The notes below the pieces were generated by a model. That model had not been told where the DNA came from and did not search any database. It saw only the letters and a list, made by a program, of their open reading frames with translations. Made by a program: the position numbers and the translations under genes. Of a DNA stretch of 64,000 nt, positions 9,499-17,348 are shown one piece after another. Origin of the DNA: Streptomyces sp. NBC_01232 (GTDB lineage: Bacteria > Actinomycetota > Actinomycetes > Streptomycetales > Streptomycetaceae); NCBI RefSeq assembly GCF_035989885.1, contig NZ_CP108518.1, positions 2,174,501 to 2,238,500 of the forward strand, in the 5' to 3' direction. Every line of letters begins with the position of its first letter. The stretch's first letter is position 1.

Positions 9499-10920
9499 GT
9501 GGGCGAGTACACGACGCAGGTGGTGGTCGGGGTCGGCGGACGCGCGGGGGTCTCCGTCGCGGAGGTCTGCGCCCTGGTCGAGGAGACGCTGCGGGGGGCC
9601 GGGCTGGCCGTGGGGGCGGTGACGGCACTGGCCACGGTGGAGTCGAAGGCGGACGAGCCCGGGATCACCGGTGCGGCGAAACGTTTCGGCGTTCCCCTGG
9701 TGAGCTACCCGGCCGAACGGCTGGCCGCCATCGCCGTTCCGCATCCCTCGGAGGCCACGCGCACGGCCGCCGGGACCCCGTCGGTGGCGGAGGCCGCCGC
9801 CCTCGCGAACGGCGGGGAACTCCTCGTGCCCAAGAGGCGGTCGGTGGCGGCGACCTGCGCGGTGGCCACGGCGCACGCGCACGACCTGCGCCACCACGGG
9901 GACGCCGAGGTGATCGACGCGGGCTCCGCGCTGGTGGACCTGGCGGTCAACGTACGTGCGCAGACGCCGCCGGACTGGCTCAAGCAGCGGATCGCCGCCT
10001 CCCTCGGGGATCTCGCCGCATACCCCGACGGGCGGCCCGCCCGCGCGGCGGTGGCGGCTCGGCACGGGCTGCCGGTCGAGCGGGTGCTGTTGACGGCCGG
10101 GGCCGCGGAGGCCTTCGTACTGATCGCGCGGGCCCTGGGAGCCGTACGGCCGGTCGTGGTGCACCCGCAGTTCACCGAGCCGGAAGCGGCCCTGCGGGAC
10201 GCGGGGCACCGGGTCGAGCGGGTGGTGCTGCGGGCCGCGGACGGCTTCCGGCTCGACCCCGCGGCCGTTCCCGAGGACGCGGACCTGGTGGTGATCGGCA
10301 ATCCGACCAACCCGACGTCCGTGCTGCACCCGGCGGGAACGCTGGCGTCGCTGGCACGGCCGGGCCGGATCCTGGTGGTGGACGAGGCGTTCATGGACGC
10401 CGTCCCGGGCGAGCGGGAGGCCCTGGCCGGCCGGATGGACCTGCCGGGGCTGGTGGTGCTGCGGAGCCTGACCAAGACGTGGGGGCTGGCGGGGCTGCGG
10501 ATCGGCTACGTGCTGGCCGAGCCCGAGGTGATCGCGCAACTGGCGGCCGCGCAGCCGCTCTGGCCGGTGTCGACCCCGGCGCTGGTGGCGGCCGAGGCCT
10601 GTGTGGCTCCGGCGGCGCTGGCCGAGGCGGAGGAGGCGGCCCGGCGGATCGCGGTGGACCGGGCGCATCTGCTGGCCGGGCTGGCGGAGTTCGACGAGGT
10701 GACGGTCGTCGGGGAGGCGGAGGGGCCGTTCGTCCTGATCCGGGTGGCGGCCGGGGCCGAGGTCCGCACCCGGCTGCGCGCGCTCGGCTTCGCCGTCCGC
10801 CGCGGGGACACCTTCCCGGGGCTGGACCACTCCTGGCTGCGGCTGGCGGTGCGCGACCGGGCGACGACGGGCCGGCTGCTGCAGGCCATGGACCACGCCC
10901 TCGCACTGACCGGGCACTGA
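9499..10920 (+). CDS. cobC: CobE (CbiG C-terminal-like) - CobC aminotransferase fusion
   Basis: A 473-residue two-domain protein. Residues about 6-125 match the CobE/CbiG C-terminal fold: VVVGVGGRAGVSVAEV, ALATVESKADEPGI, VPHPSEATRTAAGTPSVAEA and GGELLVPKR. Residues about 140-473 form a fold-type I PLP aminotransferase of the CobC/CobD decarboxylase group, with NPTNPTS, DEAFMDA and the PLP lysine at residue 326 in SLTKTWGLAGLRIGY. CobC is implicated in making the aminopropanol (phosphate) arm, CobE in the aerobic corrin pathway. The GTG at 9499 follows GGAGGGAGGA by six bases and is preferred to the in-frame GTG at 9463. It is divergent from the ZIP gene. Confidence 0.88.
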   Translation: MGEYTTQVVVGVGGRAGVSVAEVCALVEETLRGAGLAVGAVTALATVESKADEPGITGAAKRFGVPLVSYPAERLAAIAVPHPSEATRTAAGTPSVAEAAALANGGELLVPKRRSVAATCAVATAHAHDLRHHGDAEVIDAGSALVDLAVNVRAQTPPDWLKQRIAASLGDLAAYPDGRPARAAVAARHGLPVERVLLTAGAAEAFVLIARALGAVRPVVVHPQFTEPEAALRDAGHRVERVVLRAADGFRLDPAAVPEDADLVVIGNPTNPTSVLHPAGTLASLARPGRILVVDEAFMDAVPGEREALAGRMDLPGLVVLRSLTKTWGLAGLRIGYVLAEPEVIAQLAAAQPLWPVSTPALVAAEACVAPAALAEAEEAARRIAVDRAHLLAGLAEFDEVTVVGEAEGPFVLIRVAAGAEVRTRLRALGFAVRRGDTFPGLDHSWLRLAVRDRATTGRLLQAMDHALALTGH

Positions 10921-11045
10921 CCCGGCGGCGATCGCGGGCCGGTTCCGCGCCGGTGCCCGATTCACCCGTACGGCCGCGTGCCATGGTGGAGGGCGCGGGG
11001 CCGGACGAGAATCCCCGCATCGGCGTACGACATCGGGGGTCGGGA

Positions 11046-12299
11046 ATGAAGGCATCCGCCAGGATCGGCGCGGCGCTGGCCGGGCTGGCCGTAGTGGGCG
11101 GCGGGATCTACGCCGTACCGCGGCTGCTCGACAGCGGCGCGGCGCCCGCCACGGAACAGCGGCTCCGGGGCGAGCCGGGGCAGGGCGAGGCGGGGCAGGG
11201 CGAGGCGGGCCGGCCCGAGGAATCCGCCGCCGCTCCCGCCGCCGGGAAGCCGTTCACGCTGGTGGCGACGGGCGACATCATCCCGTACCCCTCCATAATC
11301 CAGCGGTCCGCGGACGACGCGGACACGGCCGGAGGGCACGACTTCCGGAAGATACTCGCCGGGGTCAAACCCCTGGTCTCCACCGCCGACCTTGCGATAT
11401 GCCACCACGAGATACCGTACGGCCGCCCCGGCGGCCCCTACACCGGCTATCCCACCTTCAAGGCCCCGCACCAGCTCGCGGACGCCCTCAAGGACGCCGG
11501 GTACGACAGCTGTTCCACCGCCTCGAACCACACCCTGGACGACGGCTACGAGGGCCTCGCCCGCACCCTGGAGCACCTCGACCGCGTCGGCGTCCCGCAC
11601 GTCGGGTCGGCCCGCAGCGCCGAGGAGGCCAGGAACCCGGCACTGATGGCGGCGGGCGGCGCGAAGGTCGCCCAGCTCTCCTACACGTACGGCACGAACG
11701 GCATCCCGCTTCCCGAGGGCAAGCCGTGGGCCGTCAACCTGATCGACAAGGACCGGATCATCGCCGACGCCCGGGCCGCGCGGGCGGGTGGTGCGAACGT
11801 GGTGGTGCTGAGCGTCCACTGGGGCACCGAATGGCAGACGGCGCCCGACGAGCAGCAGAAGGAACTGGCGCAGGCGCTGACCGCCTCCCGCTCGGCCGAC
11901 GGCCTCCCCGACATCGACCTGATCATCGGCACGCACAACCACGTTCCGCAGCCCTACGAGAAGATCAACGGCACCTGGGTGGTCTTCGGCATGGGCGACC
12001 AGGTCGCCAGTTTCGTCCCGGCCGACAAACTCCGCGGCAACCAGTCCTCGGTCCCCCGCTTCACCTTCTCCCCGGCGGCCGGCCGTCCTGGCCGCTGGGA
12101 GGTGGTGAAGGCCGAATTCCTCACGCAGTACTCGGACATGGGGCCTCCGTTCCGCGTCGTGTGCACCTCCTGCGCGGCCTCGGACACCTCGCTCCCGGAC
12201 GCGAAGTTGAGCGAGTACGCGCGGATCGACCGGCAGGTCACCGAAGCGGTGATGTCACGCGGCGCGGGCGGGCAGGGACTGGAGCACGCGGCCCGCTGA
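11046..12299 (+). CDS. CapA-like metallophosphatase-fold protein, membrane-anchored or secreted
   Basis: A 417-residue protein of the CapA/PgsA family (calcineurin-like fold), whose named members act in poly-gamma-glutamate capsule export. The N-terminus has one hydrophobic helix (about residues 8-24) and then an uncharged/Glu-Gly-Gln repeat linker, so the catalytic part is probably outside the cell. Family motifs are present in order: ATGDIIPYPS, TASNHTLDDGYEGL, SVHWGTEWQ and GTHNHVPQPYE. No poly-glutamate synthetase genes are adjacent, so capsule synthesis is not supported by context. The last codons form the first unit of a 16-bp tandem repeat that runs past the stop. Confidence 0.85.
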   Translation: MKASARIGAALAGLAVVGGGIYAVPRLLDSGAAPATEQRLRGEPGQGEAGQGEAGRPEESAAAPAAGKPFTLVATGDIIPYPSIIQRSADDADTAGGHDFRKILAGVKPLVSTADLAICHHEIPYGRPGGPYTGYPTFKAPHQLADALKDAGYDSCSTASNHTLDDGYEGLARTLEHLDRVGVPHVGSARSAEEARNPALMAAGGAKVAQLSYTYGTNGIPLPEGKPWAVNLIDKDRIIADARAARAGGANVVVLSVHWGTEWQTAPDEQQKELAQALTASRSADGLPDIDLIIGTHNHVPQPYEKINGTWVVFGMGDQVASFVPADKLRGNQSSVPRFTFSPAAGRPGRWEVVKAEFLTQYSDMGPPFRVVCTSCAASDTSLPDAKLSEYARIDRQVTEAVMSRGAGGQGLEHAAR

Positions 12300-12361
12300 G
12301 CACGCCGCCCATCGAGCACGCCGCCCGCTGAGCACGTCGTCCGCTGGGCATGCCGCCCGTT
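12282..12361 (+). repeat. Five 16-bp tandem repeats crossing the capA-like stop codon
   Basis: Units begin at 12282, 12298, 12314, 12330 and 12346 with consensus GAGCACGCCGCCCGCT, each 1-4 substitutions from consensus. The first unit encodes the final residues EHAAR of the CapA-like protein and the stop straddles units one and two. A sixth unit begins at 12362 but turns into the hairpin described next. Confidence 0.85.
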
Positions 12362-12445
12362 GAGCACTCCCCTCCAGGTGCTCCCCGGGACGGCACGCCG
12401 CCCGCCCGCCCCCGCCACCCGTCGAGCACTCCCCTCCAAGTGCTC
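12362..12445. terminator. Duplicated hairpin between convergent genes
   Basis: Two near-identical 30-bp copies, 62 bp apart, each form a GAGCAC/GTGCTC stem (12362-12367 with 12378-12383; 12424-12429 with 12440-12445) around the same loop TCCCCTCCA(A/G) (the first loop ends in an extra base), followed by CCCCGGG. Located between the CapA-like and the surface-protein genes, they may serve as a bidirectional terminator. Confidence 0.6.
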
Positions 12446-12490
12446 CCCGGGTCGGGCACGCCGGACGGCGGCCCGGGGCTCCCGCCCGTC

Positions 12491-13420
12491 CTACGAGGCC
12501 CTGCCCCGCCGGGTCAGCAGGAGGGCGCCCCCGCCGATGGCGAGCAGGGTCAGCGCCCCGCCCGCGACGTAGGGAGTCAGTGAACCGCCGCCGGTCTCGG
12601 CGAGGTTGGCGCCGGTGGTGGTACCGGACGCGATGCCGGAGCCGGTCCCCGTCCCGGCCTGCGGCTTGACGTCCGTCTTCACGGGCGGGGCCGACGCGGG
12701 CGCTGCGCCCGCCGGGGACTCGCAGCGCGCCTCGGCGAGCACGATCTCGCCGTCGACCTTGGCCACGTTCAGGTTCAGCGGGTTCACCGACACCTTCAGG
12801 CGGAGCGCGGCCGCGGCGGCCGTGGTGGAGGTGGTCTCCGTACCGGACAGCTCCAGGTGGACCTGGCCCACGCCGGGGACGTCGACCTTGGTGGGGCCGC
12901 CGGCCGTGAGGGTGACCTTCCTGCCGAGCGCGGTCACCTTGCCGAGGACGTTCGCGCTGGCCACCGGCTTCTTGCCCGCCTCGCAGACGGCCTTGGAGGT
13001 GACCTTCTCCACCTCGATCAGGGAGAGCAGCGGCAGTCCGGGCACGTGGACGGAGGCCTTGGCGAGGTTGGCCTCCGCCTCGGCCCGGGTCTTGTCGGCG
13101 GTCGCCTTGGACGTGGCGACGGTCGCGCGCAGGACACTGACCGGGCGGTTCCCCTCGACACCGTCCAGGGTGACGGCCAGCGCCGTCTTCTCGGCCGCCG
13201 CCGGGGCGCTGACCTCGTTGAGGGTCGCCTTCAGCGGGACGTGGACGGTCTTGTTGAGCAGACCCACGTCCAGCCCGGCGCGCAGGACGACCGCGTTGGC
13301 CTTGCCCTCGCCCCCGGCCCCGCCGCCTCCCGTGGCGAAGGCGGGCGGGGCGGTGAGGAGGGCGACCACTCCCGTGGCGAGCAGGACGGCCGCGGGCATG
13401 CGGAAGGTATGGCTGTTCAA
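12491..13420 (-). CDS. LAETG-motif sortase-anchored surface protein (SCO1860 family)
   Basis: A 309-residue cell-wall-anchored protein. It has a signal peptide ending near PPAFA, a beta-rich body that holds two widely spaced cysteines (VCEAG and ARCES), a Pro/Ala/Thr/Gly-rich stalk, and the sorting signal LAETG followed by a hydrophobic helix (SLTPYVAGGALTLLAIGGG) and an Arg-rich tail. This is the substrate layout of class E sortases, which prefer LAxTG. I recognise it as the SCO1860-type LAETG protein. The TTG at 13420 gives a normal signal peptide with a GGGGG ten bases upstream; the frame is open further upstream, and an internal ATG at about residue 8 is an alternative. No sortase gene is nearby. 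Confidence 0.85.
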   Translation of the reverse strand: MNSHTFRMPAAVLLATGVVALLTAPPAFATGGGGAGGEGKANAVVLRAGLDVGLLNKTVHVPLKATLNEVSAPAAAEKTALAVTLDGVEGNRPVSVLRATVATSKATADKTRAEAEANLAKASVHVPGLPLLSLIEVEKVTSKAVCEAGKKPVASANVLGKVTALGRKVTLTAGGPTKVDVPGVGQVHLELSGTETTSTTAAAAALRLKVSVNPLNLNVAKVDGEIVLAEARCESPAGAAPASAPPVKTDVKPQAGTGTGSGIASGTTTGANLAETGGGSLTPYVAGGALTLLAIGGGALLLTRRGRAS

Positions 13421-13622
13421 GGTGGTGGAACCCCCGGGGAGTTGGGCGCCGTCGCGGCGCCAATGGGGGACATTGCGCGCGCCGACGGCCTCGACCCCGG
13501 AATCTTTACGCACTGTGGGTGAACGGGGGGCAACCTGACGTTACTTCACCCCAAAGGGTGGTTTCCGGGCGCACATTCGAATCATTGCGCCTCATGAAGA
13601 ACGAGAGTTCTCCCCTTTCACG

Positions 13623-13672
13623 GACATCCGGCCCGTGCGGTCGTCTTCAACGACCGACGGGCCACCGATGTC
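13623..13672 (-). terminator. Three-tier hairpin after the amidohydrolase gene
   Basis: Nested perfect stems: GACATC (13623-13628) with GATGTC (13667-13672), GGCCCG (13630-13635) with CGGGCC (13658-13663), and GTCGT (13640-13644) with ACGAC (13650-13654). It lies in the 283-bp gap between the amidohydrolase and the LAETG protein and fits a terminator for the former. Nothing else is evident in that gap apart from the expected promoter. Confidence 0.6.
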
Positions 13673-13703
13673 ACGCGACGTCAACAGGGTGCCGACGCGG
13701 GGC

Positions 13704-14807
13704 TCAGGCCCGGATTCCGCCGTTCACGACGACCCGCAGCGGCTGCGCGAGCGTCCGTACGTCGGCCCGCGGGTCAGCGGCGTAGACCACGAGGTCGGCG
13801 GGCGCCCCCTCGGTCAGGCCCGGCCGGCCGAGCCATTCGCGGGCCGCCCAGGTCGTGGCCGACAGGGCCTCGATCGCCGGGATCCCGGCCTTCACCAGCT
13901 CCGAGACCTCTGCGGCGACCAGGCCGTGCGGCAGGGAACCTCCCGCGTCGGTGCCGACGTAGACCGGGATGCCCGCGTCGTACGCGGCGCGGACGGTGTC
14001 GTACCGCCGTTCGTGGAGCCTTCGCATGTGCCCGGACCAGCGCGGGAACTTCGCCTCGCCGCCCGCCGCCATCTTCGGGAACGTCGCGATGTTCACGAGC
14101 GTGGGGACGATCGCGACCCCGCGCTCCGCGAACAGCGGGATGGTGTCCTCGGTGAGGCCGGTGGCGTGTTCGATGCAGTCGATGCCCGCCTCGACCAGGT
14201 CGCGCAGCGAGTCCTCGGCGAAGCAGTGCGCCGTGACCCGGGCTCCGAGCCGGTGCGCCTCGGCGATGGCCGCCTCGACCTCGGCGCGCGGCCAGCAGGC
14301 CGCGAGGTCACCGGCGTCGCGGTCGATCCAGTCACCGACGAGCTTGACCCAGCCGTCGCCGCGCAGCGCCTCGCGGCCCACGTACTCGACGAGGTCGGCG
14401 GGCTCGATCTCGTGGGCGTAGTTGCGGATGTAGCGGCGGGTGCGCGCGATGTGCCGGCCGGCCCGGATGATCTTCGGCAGGTCCTCGCGGTCGTCGATCC
14501 AGCGGGTGTCCGAGGGCGATCCGGCGTCCCGGATGAGGAGGGTGCCCGCGTCGCGGTCGGTGAGGGCCTGGCGCTCGGCGGTCTCGGCGTCGACCGGGCC
14601 GTGGGCGTCCAGCCCCACGTGGCAGTGCGCGTCGACCAGTCCGGGCAGGGCCCAGCCGGTCACCGTGGTGATCTCGCGGGCGCCGGGCGGGCGCTCGTAC
14701 GAGATCCGGCCGCCCACCACCCAGAGCTCGTCACGGACCTCGTCGGGCCCGACCAGTACCCGCCCCTTCACGTGCAGCACATCGCCCACGGCGCTCACCT
14801 CGCTCAT
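13704..14807 (-). CDS. Amidohydrolase superfamily metal hydrolase
   Basis: A 367-residue cytoplasmic hydrolase of the amidohydrolase superfamily (imidazolonepropionase/prolidase-like group). It shows the first metal motif in LPGLVDAHCHVGLD, the substrate-domain lysine candidate in GDGWVKLVGDWIDRD, the metal histidines in RVTAHCFAED and DCIEHATGL, and the final catalytic aspartate in GTDAGGSLPHG. The small beta-sandwich at both ends is also present (residues 1-50 and the last 45). Substrate cannot be told. The gene lies 30 bp downstream of the class V aminotransferase gene on the same strand, so they are probably co-transcribed. Confidence 0.87.
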   Translation of the reverse strand: MSEVSAVGDVLHVKGRVLVGPDEVRDELWVVGGRISYERPPGAREITTVTGWALPGLVDAHCHVGLDAHGPVDAETAERQALTDRDAGTLLIRDAGSPSDTRWIDDREDLPKIIRAGRHIARTRRYIRNYAHEIEPADLVEYVGREALRGDGWVKLVGDWIDRDAGDLAACWPRAEVEAAIAEAHRLGARVTAHCFAEDSLRDLVEAGIDCIEHATGLTEDTIPLFAERGVAIVPTLVNIATFPKMAAGGEAKFPRWSGHMRRLHERRYDTVRAAYDAGIPVYVGTDAGGSLPHGLVAAEVSELVKAGIPAIEALSATTWAAREWLGRPGLTEGAPADLVVYAADPRADVRTLAQPLRVVVNGGIRA

Positions 14808-14837
14808 GGCGGCACTGTACGCGCGGGCTCCGCGGCG

Positions 14838-15899
14838 TCAGGAGGCGGAGAGGGCGTCCAGGAGCCGGTCCACGTCCGCCTCGGTGTTGTAGAGGTGGAA
14901 GGAGGCCCGCAGCAGGCCCGCACGGGCGGACGTGGCGATGCCGGCCGCCTGCAGGGCGGGCCGGCGGTCGGCGAGACCCGGCACGGAGACGATGGCGGAG
15001 TCCCCGGGGACGGGCTCGTGGCCGAGGCCGGCGAGCCCGGCCCGGTAGCGGGCGGCGAGGGCGGTGTCGTGCGCGTGCACGTTCTCGATGCCGATCCGCT
15101 CCAGCAGGGCGAGCGCGCGCTCGGAGGCGTGGTAGGCGAGGAAGGCCGGGGACTCGTCGAACCGGCGCGCTCCGCGGGCGAGTTGCGGCATCGGACCGTA
15201 GGTGGAGTCCCACATCGACTCGGCCGCCACCCATCCGGCGTGCAGCGGGGTCAGCGTGTCCTGGGCCTTCCGCGACACCGTCAGGTACGAGGCCCCGCGC
15301 ACGCCGAGCAGCCACTTGTAGCCCCCGGTGACCGTGTACTCGTACGGCGAGGCATCGAAGGGGAGCCAGCCCGCCGCCTGGGTCGCGTCGACGAGCATCC
15401 GGGCCCCGTGGGCCGTCGCCGCCGCGCGCACCGCGGCCAGGTCGGCCTTGCGGCCGTCCGCGGACTGCACGGCGCTCAGCGCGACCAGGGCGGTGCCGGG
15501 ACCGACCTCCCCGGCGACGGACTCGAGGGGCGCGAAGCGCACCTTGAGGTCGCCCCGGACCACGAAGGGGTTGATCACCGAGGCGAACTCACCCTCGGGG
15601 CAGAGCACTTCGGCGCCGGGCGGGAGCGAGGCGGCGACGAGGCCGACATGGGTGGACACGGCCGAGCCGACGGACACGCGTTCGGGGTCCACGCCGACCA
15701 GGCGGGCGAAGGACGCCCGGGCCCCGTTCACGCGGTCGAAGTCACCGAAACCGGCGGGGACCCCGGCCCCCGCCGCCTCGGCCAGCTCCCGTACGGCCGC
15801 GACGGCGGAACGCGGGACGACTCCGCAATTGGCGGTGTTCAGGTAGGTGGTGGAGGGGGCGAACTCGGCACGGGTCGCTTCGGCGAGCGGAAGATCCAT
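14838..15899 (-). CDS. Class V aminotransferase (PLP-dependent)
   Basis: A 353-residue PLP enzyme of the class V aminotransferase / cysteine-desulfurase-like fold. It begins LNTANCGVVPRSAV, has ARMLVDATQAAGW with the PLP-contacting Asp, and GGYKWLLGVRGASYL with the Schiff-base lysine. The start at 15899 follows GGAGGAGAG by nine bases, which supports it over a longer reading. No SufE/SufU partner is adjacent and the catalytic Cys loop of desulfurases is not apparent, so an aminotransferase, lyase or epimerase is more likely. It precedes the amidohydrolase gene in the same transcript. Confidence 0.85.
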   Translation of the reverse strand: MDLPLAEATRAEFAPSTTYLNTANCGVVPRSAVAAVRELAEAAGAGVPAGFGDFDRVNGARASFARLVGVDPERVSVGSAVSTHVGLVAASLPPGAEVLCPEGEFASVINPFVVRGDLKVRFAPLESVAGEVGPGTALVALSAVQSADGRKADLAAVRAAATAHGARMLVDATQAAGWLPFDASPYEYTVTGGYKWLLGVRGASYLTVSRKAQDTLTPLHAGWVAAESMWDSTYGPMPQLARGARRFDESPAFLAYHASERALALLERIGIENVHAHDTALAARYRAGLAGLGHEPVPGDSAIVSVPGLADRRPALQAAGIATSARAGLLRASFHLYNTEADVDRLLDALSAS

Positions 15900-15969
15900 G
15901 CCTTCAACTCTCCTCCAGGAGCGACCCAAAGTCCATTACCGAGTTTCCTGCCCCCACTCAAAGCATTCC

Positions 15970-16677
15970 TTATGCCTGCGGGACTGCGCACGCCCCGTCG
16001 GGCTCGCAGGCCTCGGCCGCGGCGGCCGGTTCCTCGACCTCGCGCCCGGCCCACGCCTGCTCCAGGGCGCGGGTGAACACCTCGGCCGGCTGGCCGCCGG
16101 AGATCCCGTAGCGGCGGTCGAGGACGAAGAACGGCACGGCGTTCGCACCCAGCTCGGCGGCCTCGCGCTCGTCGGCCCGGACCTCGTCGGCGTAGGCGGA
16201 GTCGTCGGCGAGGACGGAGCGGGCCTCGGCCTCGTCCAGCCCGGCCTCGACGGCGAGCGCGATCAGCACCTCGGGGTCGAAGACCGAGCGCTCCTCGCCG
16301 AAGTTGGCCCGGTACGCGAGGTCGAGCAGCTGCTCCTGGCGGCCGCGGGCCGCGGCCAGGTGCAGCAGCCGGTGGATGTCGAAGGTGTTGCCGTGGTCGC
16401 GGCCGTCGGTGCGGTAGGTGAGCCCCTCCGCACGGGCGCTGGCGGCGACGTGCTCCTCCATGCCGCGCGCCTCGTCGAGGGTGCGGCCGTACTTCTTGGC
16501 GAGCATCTCCACGACGGGGGCGGTGACACCCTTCGCGCCGTTCGGGTCGAGCTCGAAGGACCGGAAGACGACCTCCACCTCGTCGCGGTGCGCGAACTCG
16601 GCCAGGCCCTTGGTGAAACGGGCCTTGCCGATGTAGCACCAGGGGCAGGCGATGTCGCTCCAGATCTCGACGCGCAT
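15970..16677 (-). CDS. FrnE-like DsbA family oxidoreductase
   Basis: A 235-residue thioredoxin-fold protein without a signal peptide, so cytoplasmic. The redox site is Cys11-Pro-Trp-Cys14 in WSDIACPWCYIGK. The helical insert and the late cis-proline segment GANAVPFFVLDRRYGISGGQPAEVF match the FrnE/2-hydroxychromene-2-carboxylate isomerase-like subgroup. Members are linked to disulfide chemistry and to polyketide isomerisation; nothing in the context points to a secondary-metabolite role. The last residues (EPDGACAVPQA) hold an additional cysteine. Confidence 0.9.
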   Translation of the reverse strand: MRVEIWSDIACPWCYIGKARFTKGLAEFAHRDEVEVVFRSFELDPNGAKGVTAPVVEMLAKKYGRTLDEARGMEEHVAASARAEGLTYRTDGRDHGNTFDIHRLLHLAAARGRQEQLLDLAYRANFGEERSVFDPEVLIALAVEAGLDEAEARSVLADDSAYADEVRADEREAAELGANAVPFFVLDRRYGISGGQPAEVFTRALEQAWAGREVEEPAAAAEACEPDGACAVPQA

Positions 16678-16703
16678 GATCCTTCTTTTCTCCGGGTTCG
16701 GGT

Positions 16704-16755
16704 GGGGAATGAAACGGTTTGCGGTTCAACCGTCCGCTGCCCCGTCTCATTCCCC
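16704..16755 (-). terminator. Hairpin between the acetyltransferase and FrnE-like genes
   Basis: GGGGAATGA (16704-16712) pairs perfectly with TCATTCCCC (16747-16755), and an inner ACGGTT/AACCGT stem (16714-16719 with 16728-16733) continues it. It follows the acetyltransferase gene and precedes the FrnE-like gene on the minus strand. Confidence 0.6.
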
Positions 16756-16785
16756 GGACTCAGCCCCCGGGATGATTCCCCGGGC

Positions 16786-17286
16786 TCAGTCCCCCGACGG
16801 GTCCGGCACGTCGCCCACCTGCAGCCAGAGGGTGACGTGGGTGCCGGCGTGGGGGGCCGACGGGTCCGCGAGCCAGCCCCGGGTCGCGTAGAAGGCCCGG
16901 GCGCGGAGGTTGTGCTCGTAGACCTCCAGGCGGACCCGGCCGATCCCGGCCCGCCGCCAGAGCTCCACGCAGGCGGCGTGGAGGGCGGCTCCCGTGCCGT
17001 GGCGCCAGTGGACCGGGTCCACATGGAGCTGGGTGAGCGTGGTCTCGCCGTCCTGTGTGCGGTACGCGGCGACCCCGGTCAGCTCACCGTCCTGCTCGGC
17101 GCAGAGCACGCCTCCTTCTGCGGCGTCCCGGGATATGGCCCGCGACCAGCCCTCGCGGGTCCGCTGGAGTTCGGCGTCACCCAGGTACGCCTGCTCGGGA
17201 ATGTGTCCCTGGTAGTAGGTGGCACGGGCCCTGGTGTGCAGGGCGGCGATCGCGGGGAGGTCGGCTGCCTGTGCGGTTCTGATCAT
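16786..17286 (-). CDS. GNAT family N-acetyltransferase
   Basis: A 166-residue single-domain GNAT acetyltransferase. The acetyl-CoA-binding motif A reads LTQLHVDPVHWRHGTGAALHAACVE, with the Arg-His-Gly-Thr-Gly-Ala phosphate loop, followed by VRLEVYEHNLRARAFYATRGW, the usual motif B for amine substrates. Such proteins acetylate small amines, antibiotics or protein N-termini; the target here is unknown. It stands between two hairpins and is probably its own unit. Confidence 0.9.
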   Translation of the reverse strand: MIRTAQAADLPAIAALHTRARATYYQGHIPEQAYLGDAELQRTREGWSRAISRDAAEGGVLCAEQDGELTGVAAYRTQDGETTLTQLHVDPVHWRHGTGAALHAACVELWRRAGIGRVRLEVYEHNLRARAFYATRGWLADPSAPHAGTHVTLWLQVGDVPDPSGD

Positions 17287-17296
17287 GGGAAAGGAA

Positions 17297-17329
17297 ACGC
17301 GCCGGGCCCCTCGGCGGTTCCCGGCGCGT
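17297..17329 (-). terminator. Terminator after the penicillin-binding protein gene
   Basis: Perfect 10-bp stem ACGCGCCGGG/CCCGGCGCGT (17297-17306 with 17320-17329) just downstream of the PBP stop codon on the minus strand. Confidence 0.75.
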
Positions 17330-17348
17330 CACAGTGCGGCTCCCGCCG

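Noticed and set aside
12282..12445. CRISPR-like array
   Set aside because: Units are directly adjacent 16-bp repeats without unique spacers and no cas genes are present.
14838..15899. Second cysteine desulfurase
   Set aside because: The class V fold is clear, but the desulfurase catalytic-cysteine loop and a SufE/SufU partner are missing.
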